From a virus, in the IMG/VR virus record IMGVR_UViG_3300007734_000549, positions 1-28,873 of that record: 28,873 nt of DNA, one strand, 5' to 3'. Of the stretch, positions 6,097-12,814 are shown piece after piece. The notes under the pieces were generated by a model. The model saw nothing but the letters and a program-made list of their open reading frames with translations, ran no database searches and was not told the DNA's origin. Position 1 is the first letter of the stretch. Every line of letters starts with the position of its first letter. The position numbers and the translations under genes were made by a program.

Positions 6097-6308
6097 CACC
6101 AGAGGACGCGCGCCAGCTCCTCGATGATGCCGAGCGCGAGGTGGAGAAGCGCACGAACGCCCCGAAGTTCCCCTGCCCGAAGTGCGGCGAGTGGTCGAGC
6201 CTGGTGAAAGACGGCCGCCCGGCGATGGACGGCTATCGTCGGAAGCGGCGGTGCGCCAGTTGCGGTCACGGCTTCTTCACGATGGAAAAAATCTCGCACG
6301 TCGCCTAG
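6093..6308 (+). CDS. NrdR-like zinc-ribbon protein
   Basis: A 71-residue protein with one zinc ribbon: CPKC (Cys28, Cys31) and CASC (Cys54, Cys57), with VKDGRP, YRRKRRC and GFFTMEKI in between and after. This closely follows the ribbon of NrdR repressors (DSR...RRRREC..C..RFTT.E), but the ATP-cone domain is absent. Phages often carry such single ribbons; DNA binding is plausible but not shown. GTG start in a GTGA overlap. It is the last gene before a non-coding junction. Confidence 0.75.
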   Translation: MTPEDARQLLDDAEREVEKRTNAPKFPCPKCGEWSSLVKDGRPAMDGYRRKRRCASCGHGFFTMEKISHVA

Positions 6309-6385
6309 CGCCCCAACATCTAGGGGTGCAATTCGCCCGCTGAGGTCCACACTGACCTTGGCTCAACCTCACCATTTTATTCGAC
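6309..6385 (+). promoter_or_regulatory. Intergenic junction with nested dyads
   Basis: This 77-base gap separates the early/accessory genes from the genes leading to the terminase. It holds CCCC/GGGG (about 6311-6325), an outer dyad TGAGGT (6341-6346) / ACCTCA (6366-6371) and an inner GGTC/GACC. The 3' part is AT-rich (CCATTTTATTCGAC). No good Shine-Dalgarno precedes the next ATG and no clear -35/-10 pair is seen. A promoter or operator here is an inference from position and symmetry. Confidence 0.3.
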
Positions 6386-6769
6386 ATGGCATCCGCCGCC
6401 CCGGTCACTCCGTTTGGCGAGTACGCCAGTAAGCCTTCGGTGCGGGATCTCGTGCGCCGCATTCAGGGTGAACTGCGCGATGGCGCATTGACGCCAGACC
6501 TCGCCCGCGAATCACTCGTCACGCTCACGGCCCTGATCGGCAACGTGAACGACGAACTGCGGATGGCCGACCACGCCTTCAAGGTGGTGCTCCTGCGGTG
6601 CCTGGATGTCCACAGCAAGGCGAACCGAGCACGGATCGAAGCGGAGGTCAGCCCCGAGTATCAACGCGCGAGAGAGGCGAAGGATACGGGCACGCTGGTG
6701 CAGGAAATGATTCGGAGCTGCCGCGCCTACCTGCGAAGTCTCGATGAGGAAATGAGGTTGCAACGATGA
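6386..6769 (+). CDS. Unknown helical phage protein
   Basis: The 127-residue product is largely alpha-helical and charged, with no recognised motif. A short segment SVRDLVRRIQGELRDGALTP and a C-terminal helix ending in EEMRLQR are the clearest features. ATG 6386 is the first start after the junction; its Shine-Dalgarno is weak. It is coupled to the next gene by an ATGA overlap. A regulatory or packaging-accessory role is possible only by position. Confidence 0.6.
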   Translation: MASAAPVTPFGEYASKPSVRDLVRRIQGELRDGALTPDLARESLVTLTALIGNVNDELRMADHAFKVVLLRCLDVHSKANRARIEAEVSPEYQRAREAKDTGTLVQEMIRSCRAYLRSLDEEMRLQR

Positions 6770-7020
6770 CGACGTATCGCGGCCGTCCGGTTGTGTCCCG
6801 GTGGCTCAATCGCGCGCGTTTCGGGATGTGGTTGCTGGGCGAGACGCATCACGACTGTCCTCCCGTGTCGTCGCTGAGTTGGGCGAAGCCTCGCGGCGTG
6901 TGGCTGCGTCTACCTGAATGCAAGGCGCGGAATAGCTGGCGGTGGCTGTGCGCGAGGTTTAGCGCGAGCGGCCCTGTGTATGTGCTGCGCTGGACGCTTC
7001 CGGTATGGCGATCGAGCTAA
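6766..7020 (+). CDS. Unknown small basic Trp-rich protein
   Basis: An 84-residue protein, Arg- and Trp-rich (WLNRARFGMWLLGE, VWLRLPECKARNSWRWLCARF). No family is recognised. The frame begins in an ATGA overlap with the preceding gene. The pattern of Trp and Arg could mean nucleic-acid or membrane-surface contact, but nothing decisive is visible. Confidence 0.5.
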   Translation: MTTYRGRPVVSRWLNRARFGMWLLGETHHDCPPVSSLSWAKPRGVWLRLPECKARNSWRWLCARFSASGPVYVLRWTLPVWRSS

Positions 7021-7027
7021 TGGCCGC

Positions 7028-7225
7028 ATGAGCGAACACCAGCGCCTGGTCCGCCTCGCCAGCCAAGAACCCGACCTCCCGGCTGAGGAAATCTGCCGCC
7101 AGATCGAAACCAATCTCGCGGTGATTCGTCGCCAGCGTCGTCCAGATGCTGTCACCGACGAATATCGCAGCGCCGGGAGCAGCCTGAACACCATCCACCG
7201 CTTGCCATATTGGTTAACTCGATGA
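7028..7225 (+). CDS. Unknown small helical protein, possibly HTH-like
   Basis: A 65-residue protein starting at an ATG seven bases after the previous stop. The first 40 residues form two or three predicted helices (RLVRLASQEPDLPAEEICRQ, then IETNLAVIRRQRR) with the spacing of a small helix-turn-helix (LPAEEICRQIETNLAVIRR). The rest is short and basic. It sits three small genes before the terminase, where phages often have small DNA-binding proteins, but it is not identified. Confidence 0.5.
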   Translation: MSEHQRLVRLASQEPDLPAEEICRQIETNLAVIRRQRRPDAVTDEYRSAGSSLNTIHRLPYWLTR

Positions 7226-7518
7226 CCTATAAGCACGGCCTTGCCGTAGCCTGCGCTGGCAGCATCCTCGGGCTCGTCCTCGCGGCGCCCATTGCCGCCA
7301 CGCGTCCGCTGCCAGCCCCCATGATCGATCGCGTCGAGGTGCCCTCAGCCGATCGCCTCGATACCGGCGCCTCCTGCATCTACACCTGGAACGGCGATCT
7401 CTACGAATGGACCCGCGCTGATCTGGGGATCACGCTGCGGCAGGCCTGCCCGGATCGCAAGACGGCGAGAGCCCGCTGGGAACTCTCGCAGCATGGGCCG
7501 CAGGTGGTGCCGGAATGA
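7222..7518 (+). CDS. Small exported or membrane-anchored protein
   Basis: A 98-residue protein with a short Lys-containing N-terminus (MTYKHG) and a hydrophobic stretch (LAVACAGSILGLVLAAPIAA, about residues 7-26) that reads as a signal peptide or anchor. The remainder, with two cysteines (Cys at CIYTW and at QACPD) suited to a disulphide, would then be periplasmic. Start in an ATGA overlap. Role unknown; an envelope or superinfection-exclusion role is only a guess. Confidence 0.6.
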   Translation: MTYKHGLAVACAGSILGLVLAAPIAATRPLPAPMIDRVEVPSADRLDTGASCIYTWNGDLYEWTRADLGITLRQACPDRKTARARWELSQHGPQVVPE

Positions 7519-7643
7519 CGCTGTTGCAGGTCGTCACCATCGCGTGTGCGCTGCCAGTCGGGTTGTATCTCGGCACGCTGCTGTATTTCCTCACGGTGGA
7601 GCGGCTCAGGGCCTTCGCGGAGTGGCGAACAGCAAAGTACTGA
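7515..7643 (+). CDS. 42-residue single-pass membrane protein
   Basis: ATG in an ATGA overlap gives a 42-residue protein with one long hydrophobic helix (VVTIACALPVGLYLGTLLYF, about residues 6-25) and a basic C-terminal tail (ERLRAFAEWRTAKY). The TGA overlaps the ATG of the small terminase-like gene (TGATG at 7641-7645). Position between an exported protein and the packaging genes and the tidy overlaps support it as a real gene. Function unknown. Confidence 0.6.
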   Translation: MTLLQVVTIACALPVGLYLGTLLYFLTVERLRAFAEWRTAKY

Positions 7644-7906
7644 TGGCTGCTGCGAAGGGCACACGTCCACCGAACGCCGGCAAGGGCCGCAAGGCTGGCG
7701 TGCCGAACAAGGTTACCGCCAGCGCCCGAGAAGCGTTCGCGTTGGCGTTTGATGAGTCGGGCGGGTTCGCGGAATTGACGGCCTGGGCGAAGGTGAACCG
7801 CACCGAATTTTACAAGCTCTACGCGCGCCTGATTCCAGTGGAGCACGTTGGGTCCGGTGGCGAGGGACCGATTGCCACCATCGTGAAGCACATCTATGAG
7901 CAGTAG
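7643..7906 (+). CDS. Probable small terminase subunit or terminase-adjacent protein
   Basis: An 87-residue protein with N-terminal GKGRKAGVPNKVTASAREAF, seen in many small phage proteins immediately upstream of large terminases (DNA-binding basic start, then helices with FAELTAWAKVNRTEFYKLY). By position and by this sequence it is the best candidate for the DNA-recognising terminase subunit. It is short compared with well-studied small terminases, so a truncated or minimal form is possible. It overlaps the large subunit by 11 bases. Confidence 0.55.
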   Translation: MAAAKGTRPPNAGKGRKAGVPNKVTASAREAFALAFDESGGFAELTAWAKVNRTEFYKLYARLIPVEHVGSGGEGPIATIVKHIYEQ

Positions 7907-9305
7907 CGCCGCCGCTGAGCGCGTGGTGGAGATGCGCTGGAAGGGGCCGATTGGCGCCTTTATGCGCGACACGACCGGTGAGATCGACCTTGAGGGCGCG
8001 CTGTCGTCGGGGAAGACCACGGCCTGCCTCTGGAAGGAGTTCAACGCCTACCAGGAGATGCCCGGTATTCACGGGTGGCTGGGTCGCTTTGGTGATGGCG
8101 AGACGCAAACGAAGGTGCGCCCGGCCTTCGAGCAGGTGTGTCAGGAAGCCGGCGCGATCCCGCGGTGGAATGCCAAGGAGCTGTCCTACGACTTCGACAA
8201 CGGCTCGAAGTGCTACGCCTACGGACTTAAGAGCCCTGACGCCCTCAGCCGCTACTCGAAGATGCGCGGCATGGGCGTCTCACGCATCTACAACGACCAG
8301 ACCGAGGAACTACCGGAGGATTTCAGTCTCGAGCTCAGGCTACGTCTGCGGCAACCCGGCTTCCCGCATCAGTTGATTTTCAGCCCGAACCCGCCGAACG
8401 TCACGCACTGGCTGGCGCAGCAGTTCCCGGCTGATAACCGCATCCCTGGGCGGAAGTACTACGCGATCAGCATCCACGATAACGCGCACAACCTGCCGAC
8501 CGAGCTTCTAAACGCCGCGCTGCTCGCCTACCCAGACTCCCACGCCAAGCACCGCAGCGTGATTCTTGGACTGCGCGGCATGAACGTGACAGGCGAGCCG
8601 GTCTACAAGGGTGCGTTCGTGCGGGCGATTCATGAAGTGCCGCTCGAGTTCACGGCGGCGCTGCCGCTGTACGTGGCGCTGGACTTCGGCAAGCACCATC
8701 CCTGCCTGATTGCCAAACAGGTGAGCCCGCTGGGGCAGGCGCGGTTCTTAGGCGGCATCCTGGGGCAGCAGCTCTATCTCGATGATTTCCTCGCCATTGG
8801 GCAACAGAAGCTCGCGGAGTGGTTCCCGCATGCGGAGATCGTCTGGTGCTGTGACCCGGCTGGCGCGAGCGACACCAGCCACGGCACATCCGGCGCCGTC
8901 AAGATTCTCCACGACAACGGCATCTACCCGCGCCATCGGCCTGATAGCAACTCCCCGGCTGTGCGGTTGGCGATGGTGGAGCGCATGGCCTCTCAGATGC
9001 GCCGCCGCGCGGCTGACCGTTCAGAAGCGTTCGCCGTCAATGCCGACCCTGAGAAGTGGATCACTGTCTCGGAGAAGGCCACCGTACCGGATCGGTTCCT
9101 CGCGGATGGCTTCGAGGCTGGCTACGTGTGGGACGAGCACATGGTGAGCGTGGGCAATAAGCAGGTGCGGAAACCCAAGAAGGACGGCTGGTATGAGCAC
9201 GGCCAGAACTGCTCGGAGTATCTGGAGTTGAACTTTGGGAGCGGGCCACTACCTGAGCCTGAGCCGGAGTCTCAGCCTTACATCCCAAGGAGTACGTGGG
9301 GTTGA
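7896..9305 (+). CDS. Terminase large subunit (ATPase-nuclease)
   Basis: The 469-residue motor protein pumps DNA into the prohead and cuts it. Its Walker A is EGALSSGKTT (residues 33-42). The Walker B-like strand is RIYNDQTEEL (130-139, acidic pair Glu137/Glu138). The coupling motif is FSPNPP. The nuclease domain begins at LYVALDFGKHHP with its first Asp, and IVWCCDPAG supplies a second acidic residue. The length is usual for the family. It overlaps the small-subunit gene upstream and is followed by two small Cys genes and the portal. The identification is secure; the packaging strategy (headful or cos) cannot be read from sequence alone. Confidence 0.93.
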   Translation: MSSSAAAERVVEMRWKGPIGAFMRDTTGEIDLEGALSSGKTTACLWKEFNAYQEMPGIHGWLGRFGDGETQTKVRPAFEQVCQEAGAIPRWNAKELSYDFDNGSKCYAYGLKSPDALSRYSKMRGMGVSRIYNDQTEELPEDFSLELRLRLRQPGFPHQLIFSPNPPNVTHWLAQQFPADNRIPGRKYYAISIHDNAHNLPTELLNAALLAYPDSHAKHRSVILGLRGMNVTGEPVYKGAFVRAIHEVPLEFTAALPLYVALDFGKHHPCLIAKQVSPLGQARFLGGILGQQLYLDDFLAIGQQKLAEWFPHAEIVWCCDPAGASDTSHGTSGAVKILHDNGIYPRHRPDSNSPAVRLAMVERMASQMRRRAADRSEAFAVNADPEKWITVSEKATVPDRFLADGFEAGYVWDEHMVSVGNKQVRKPKKDGWYEHGQNCSEYLELNFGSGPLPEPEPESQPYIPRSTWG

Positions 9306-9517
9306 ACGAAGGCTGCCCAAAGTGTCTCCGTGGCGTTCCTGGCATCTTTTCAGATCCTATGTTCGCGTGTGATGTGTGCAACGGGACGGGAATACCAGGA
9401 TTCCCTGACTGCCAAACATGTGGGATGGCATTGTGGCTCGGCGGTAGCGAACCGATGTGCGTGAATGCGGAGTGCGAAGGCAGCCGCGGCAACAAAGCGC
9501 CCAAGGTGGCACCGTGA
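9296..9517 (+). CDS. DnaJ-zinc-finger-like small protein
   Basis: A 73-residue protein with four Cys pairs: CPKC (7-10), CDVCNGTG (25-28), CQTC (39-42) and Cys55/Cys60. CDVCNGTG matches the CxxCxGxG repeat of DnaJ zinc domains, but no J domain is present. GTG 9296 is preceded by AAGGAG with only three bases spacing; TTG 9302, nine bases away, could be used instead. It overlaps the terminase end by ten bases and the next gene by four. It may bind zinc and act as a small folding or assembly factor (inference). Confidence 0.65.
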   Translation: MGLNEGCPKCLRGVPGIFSDPMFACDVCNGTGIPGFPDCQTCGMALWLGGSEPMCVNAECEGSRGNKAPKVAP

Positions 9518-9825
9518 ACACCTTCCGCCCGTTCAAGCCGGTGTTGCGCCGCGTGCCCTCTCCCGTGCAGGACTTCCGGCCCAGCGTGAGCAGTGGCCTG
9601 ATCGTCCCTGATGACGTCTCCCGCGAGCGACAAGTCTGGACCCGCGATGAGTGGCGGCTACTCGAGCGCACGACCGCGATGCTGCACGGGCACGGCGTGA
9701 CGCTGCTGCTGCAATGCCAGCGCGAGGAGTGCCAGGAGGTGCCGCTCGAGCCGATGCGGTTGCGGGATGGCTCGTTTCGGTTGCGGTGCGCCCACATGGA
9801 CCGCGAGATGGTGAAAGCGTTCTAA
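9514..9825 (+). CDS. Small Cys-containing protein before the portal
   Basis: A 103-residue protein starting at GTG in a GTGA overlap. The N-terminus is Pro/Val-rich, followed by a helix (WTRDEWRLLERTTAML) and a beta segment with CQREEC and a single later Cys (LRCAHMDRE). This could be a partial zinc site with His. Proteins of this shape often precede portals in environmental phages, but no function is known to me. The next gene begins one base after its stop. Confidence 0.55.
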   Translation: MNTFRPFKPVLRRVPSPVQDFRPSVSSGLIVPDDVSRERQVWTRDEWRLLERTTAMLHGHGVTLLLQCQREECQEVPLEPMRLRDGSFRLRCAHMDREMVKAF

Positions 9826-12075
9826 ATGGCAGACATCCTCGACGACCTGATCGCCCGCCACGAATACCACACCACGAGCTGGCAGCCAGCACGGGATGAG
9901 GGCGCGATCGATATGCGCTATGTCGCGGGCAATCCATGGGATCCCGAAGACAAGACGCAGCGCACGGGCCGCCCGACCATCGCCCCCGAAGAGATGGGCC
10001 AGTACTTCAACCAGGTCATCAACCAGCTCTGGGCGAATCCCCGCGGGATGAAGTTCGCCCCGCGTGGCGGTGGTGCGTCGGAAGCGGGGGCGCGGTTCTA
10101 CCAGAACAAGGCGCGGGAAATCGAGTACCGCTCGCACGCCAAAGTGGCCTACATCACGGCGGCAGCCGATGCGATCCAGCGCAGCTACGGGTTTGTGCGG
10201 GTGACGGCGAGGTATGCCAGCCCGAGGAGTGGCAATCAGGAGCTGTGGATCGAAGCCTGCCCGAATCCCGACATGGTGAGCCCGGACCCGGATGCGAAGT
10301 CGCCGGATTCCTCCGACATGCAGGACTGCTTTGTCGAGGAATGGCGGCTCGAGGACGAGTTCAAGCGACAGTTTCCGACGGCGAAGGTGGTGAACTTCGG
10401 GGATCGGTCGCCGCAACAGTCGAAGTGGGCGGCGGGCTCAAAGGTGCGGATTGCGGAGTATTGGACGATTCGCACGCGGCCGCGGATGTTGCTGCTCGTG
10501 CAGCCGCCGACGCCTGTGGGACCACCTCAACAGCCCACGCGCCAGATTGCGCCGAGTCCGACCCCGCTGCCGGTGCCGATTCAGGTGTTTGAGGACGAGA
10601 TCCCCATCGGCGGGAAGGTCATCCGCGAGATCCGCGAAGTCGAGTACCCCACGGTGAAGATGTATCTGACCAACGGGCTGGAGATTCTGCACGAGGAGAT
10701 CTGGCCTGGGAAGTACATCCCGATCGTGAGCTGCTACGGCAAGGTGCTGTACGTGCCCGAGGGCGGAGAAACGAAGCGCAAGCTGATGTCGATGACGCGG
10801 TTCGGTCGGGCGCCGTGGAAGGCGATGTGCTACGCCGATTCCAGCATCTGTGAAGTGACCAGCTCGGTGGTCAAGGGCGCGTTCATGGTGCCCAAGGGCA
10901 CGTTTCCCGGCAAGTTGGGCGAGGCGGTGCAGGAGGCGATGCACCAGCCGAAGGCGTTCCTGGAGTTCGATGACGACCCCGGCAAGACCGGGAACAAGAA
11001 CGGCCCCCCGCAGCGGCCGGATTTCCCGGCTGGTCAGCATCTCCAAGCCCTGCTGCTCGTCAGCGAGCGGTTCCGGCGCGGGATTCAGAGCGCGATGGCG
11101 TCGAATTTCCTCCCCTCGCAGGCGCAGCGGAGCAATGAAAAAAGCGGCGTGGCGCTCGACGCGATCAAGCAGTCAGCGGCGACTGGAACCTTTCACTTTG
11201 TCAACAACTACGAGGACATGATCCGCCAGGTCGCGGTGATTACCGAAGATCTGATCGACAAGTACTACGACTACGGCGGCGAAACAGCGGTCATGGAAGC
11301 GGACGGCACCGCGCAGACGGTGCAGATCAACGGGCAGGGGCCGGACGCCATCTCCACGAAGGGCGATTACCTCGTGACGGTGAGCACGGGGCCGAGTTCG
11401 GACAGCGAGCACGAGGTAGTGCAGGAGTTCACGAAGCAGTTAGCGGGCAATATTGAGAAAGTGGCCGCGATCACCGGGCCGAAGCCTGCGGCGGCGGTTT
11501 TGGCGCGGTCGATTCGGCTGATGAACGGCGGGCCAGAGATGGACGCGCTCGCGGACATCATCGAGCCGCCCGAGTTCAAGAAAAAGGACGACGGCGAGCA
11601 GCCCGATCCCGAGGTGATGGCGCTCCAGGGCCAGTTGCAGCAGGCACAACAACAGCTCCAGCAGGCGGGGCAGATCATCCAGACCGAGCAGATGAAGGTC
11701 GAGGGCCAGAAGGCGCTGGAAGCCATGAAACTGGACGGCGCGCAGCGGCTGAAGGTGATGGATCTGGAGTTCCAGAAACTCAAACTCGATGTGGAGTCCG
11801 AAACGAAGCTGTCCGTCGCCGCGCTCGGGGCCAAGGTTGATCGGATGGTGCTCTTGATCGAGCAGCAGATGCGACTGGCGGATCATCTGCACGAACAGCG
11901 CGAAGGCGCGGCGGATCGCGCGCACGAACTTGGATTGAGCATCGCGGATTCGCAGCATGAAGCGCTGATGGCGGATCGCGGGCACGAGCAGGGCATGGAG
12001 CAGGGCGAGCAAGGGCACCGGCAGGCACTTGAAGCGCAGGACCGGGCCGCGATGCAGTCGGAGGCGGGTGTATGA
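9826..12075 (+). CDS. P22-like portal protein
   Basis: The 749-residue protein is close to the 725-residue P22 portal in length and plan. The N-terminal body starts with ARDEGAIDMRYVAGNPWD and contains NQLWANPRGMKF and DPDAKSPDSSDMQDCF (the D-P-D-A loop is typical). A stem region with SMTRFGRAPWKAMCYADSS follows, then a long Gln/Glu-rich coiled C-terminal barrel from about residue 595 (LQQAQQQLQQAGQIIQ). It would form the dodecameric DNA gate at one capsid vertex. A Pro-rich stretch at about residues 225-251 appears to be an insertion. Its place after the terminase and before scaffold and coat fits. Confidence 0.92.
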   Translation: MADILDDLIARHEYHTTSWQPARDEGAIDMRYVAGNPWDPEDKTQRTGRPTIAPEEMGQYFNQVINQLWANPRGMKFAPRGGGASEAGARFYQNKAREIEYRSHAKVAYITAAADAIQRSYGFVRVTARYASPRSGNQELWIEACPNPDMVSPDPDAKSPDSSDMQDCFVEEWRLEDEFKRQFPTAKVVNFGDRSPQQSKWAAGSKVRIAEYWTIRTRPRMLLLVQPPTPVGPPQQPTRQIAPSPTPLPVPIQVFEDEIPIGGKVIREIREVEYPTVKMYLTNGLEILHEEIWPGKYIPIVSCYGKVLYVPEGGETKRKLMSMTRFGRAPWKAMCYADSSICEVTSSVVKGAFMVPKGTFPGKLGEAVQEAMHQPKAFLEFDDDPGKTGNKNGPPQRPDFPAGQHLQALLLVSERFRRGIQSAMASNFLPSQAQRSNEKSGVALDAIKQSAATGTFHFVNNYEDMIRQVAVITEDLIDKYYDYGGETAVMEADGTAQTVQINGQGPDAISTKGDYLVTVSTGPSSDSEHEVVQEFTKQLAGNIEKVAAITGPKPAAAVLARSIRLMNGGPEMDALADIIEPPEFKKKDDGEQPDPEVMALQGQLQQAQQQLQQAGQIIQTEQMKVEGQKALEAMKLDGAQRLKVMDLEFQKLKLDVESETKLSVAALGAKVDRMVLLIEQQMRLADHLHEQREGAADRAHELGLSIADSQHEALMADRGHEQGMEQGEQGHRQALEAQDRAAMQSEAGV

Positions 12076-12305
12076 CTGAGCGCCTCGCGTTTCATCCAAA
12101 GGCGTTTGCGTTCGTCTGGGATATGACGCCAATGACGCCAGCCGAGCACGTTGACGCCTTTCGGAACATGCTTGATCGATGGGAGCGCGACAAAGAAGCG
12201 ATGGCGCGCAAAGTCATCATGTGCTCATGTCAGGACTGGCAACGGTGTCAGCATCCATGGCCGCAAATGGTGCCAGCCATGCAGCCGCAGGAGGCGCATC
12301 GATGA
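12072..12305 (+). CDS. Unknown small Cys/His-containing protein
   Basis: A 77-residue protein in an ATGA overlap with the portal gene. It is helical in the middle (HVDAFRNMLDRWERDKEAMA) and ends with CSCQDWQRCQHPWP, a cluster of three Cys and a His that could hold a metal. Not recognised. It is probably expressed with the portal. Confidence 0.5.
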   Translation: MTERLAFHPKAFAFVWDMTPMTPAEHVDAFRNMLDRWERDKEAMARKVIMCSCQDWQRCQHPWPQMVPAMQPQEAHR

Positions 12306-12409
12306 CGCCGTTCTGGCTGGGCGTGCTGGTGGGGTCGAGTGGTCTGGCGGCGCTGCTGATCGTCGTGTGTGGGTCATTGCTCGCGGGGGCGCGGTGGGCG
12401 AGCCGATGA
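12302..12409 (+). CDS. 35-residue single-pass membrane protein
   Basis: A 35-residue ORF in an ATGA overlap that is almost entirely one hydrophobic helix (FWLGVLVGSSGLAALLIVVC) with a short basic end (ARWASR). It is too short for a classical holin, but similar mini membrane proteins are common in phages. The tidy overlaps on both sides (ATGA at 12302 and 12406) support it. Confidence 0.5.
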   Translation: MTPFWLGVLVGSSGLAALLIVVCGSLLAGARWASR

Positions 12410-12693
12410 GTGACGCTGAACTACTGGCACGCGCTAAAGCCGCAGAACCCACAATAGGCGACACGATCACGGTCAGATTGCCGCACGCGCTGAAGTCGCG
12501 TGAACCACTGCGCCCTTCGTTGCCGACCGTGCTTGATGACATCTGGCGTCGGCGCCATACCGGGCCGGTGACCTTCCACTTTTCATCTGGGCGACCGATC
12601 AAGGTGGATTTTCCGCAGGAACCGATGACGATTCGGCTTGACACGGAGCGGCGAGAAGCGCAGAGTTATGAGGCGACGGTAGAATCGCGCTGA
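12406..12693 (+). CDS. Unknown small protein, last gene before the terminator
   Basis: A 95-residue protein with a helical start (MSDAELLARAKAAEPTIGD) and a beta-rich end (VTFHFSSGRPIKVDFPQEP). No motif is recognised. It begins in an ATGA overlap and ends 65 bases before an intrinsic terminator, so it is the last gene of the packaging operon. Confidence 0.5.
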   Translation: MSDAELLARAKAAEPTIGDTITVRLPHALKSREPLRPSLPTVLDDIWRRRHTGPVTFHFSSGRPIKVDFPQEPMTIRLDTERREAQSYEATVESR

Positions 12694-12757
12694 TTCGACC
12701 GCGAAACAATTAAATAGGTTTGACGGCGGCCGCGCATCGAGCGCGCACCCGCACAAG

Positions 12758-12798
12758 GCCCGACTTTGGAGCAGATGTCTCCGAGGCCGGGCTTTTTT
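12758..12798 (+). terminator. Intrinsic terminator between packaging and capsid genes
   Basis: GCCCG (12758-12762) pairs with CGGGC (12788-12792), an inner GGAG pairs with CTCC, and six T follow (12793-12798). This is the clearest rho-independent terminator in the window. It separates the portal operon from scaffold and coat, so either a promoter lies nearby or readthrough sets the ratio of capsid to packaging proteins. Confidence 0.75.
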
Positions 12799-12814
12799 GC
12801 GTTTAGGAGCGTTT

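Noticed and set aside
7896-9305. Unusual Walker B (YNDQTEEL) as a sign of an inactive terminase
   Set aside because: Many phage terminases of this type have D-Q-x-E-E in this place; all other motifs are intact.
9658-10416. Minus-strand open frame of about 252 codons over the portal start
   Set aside because: Antisense shadow of the portal gene; His/Arg-rich composition and no motif.
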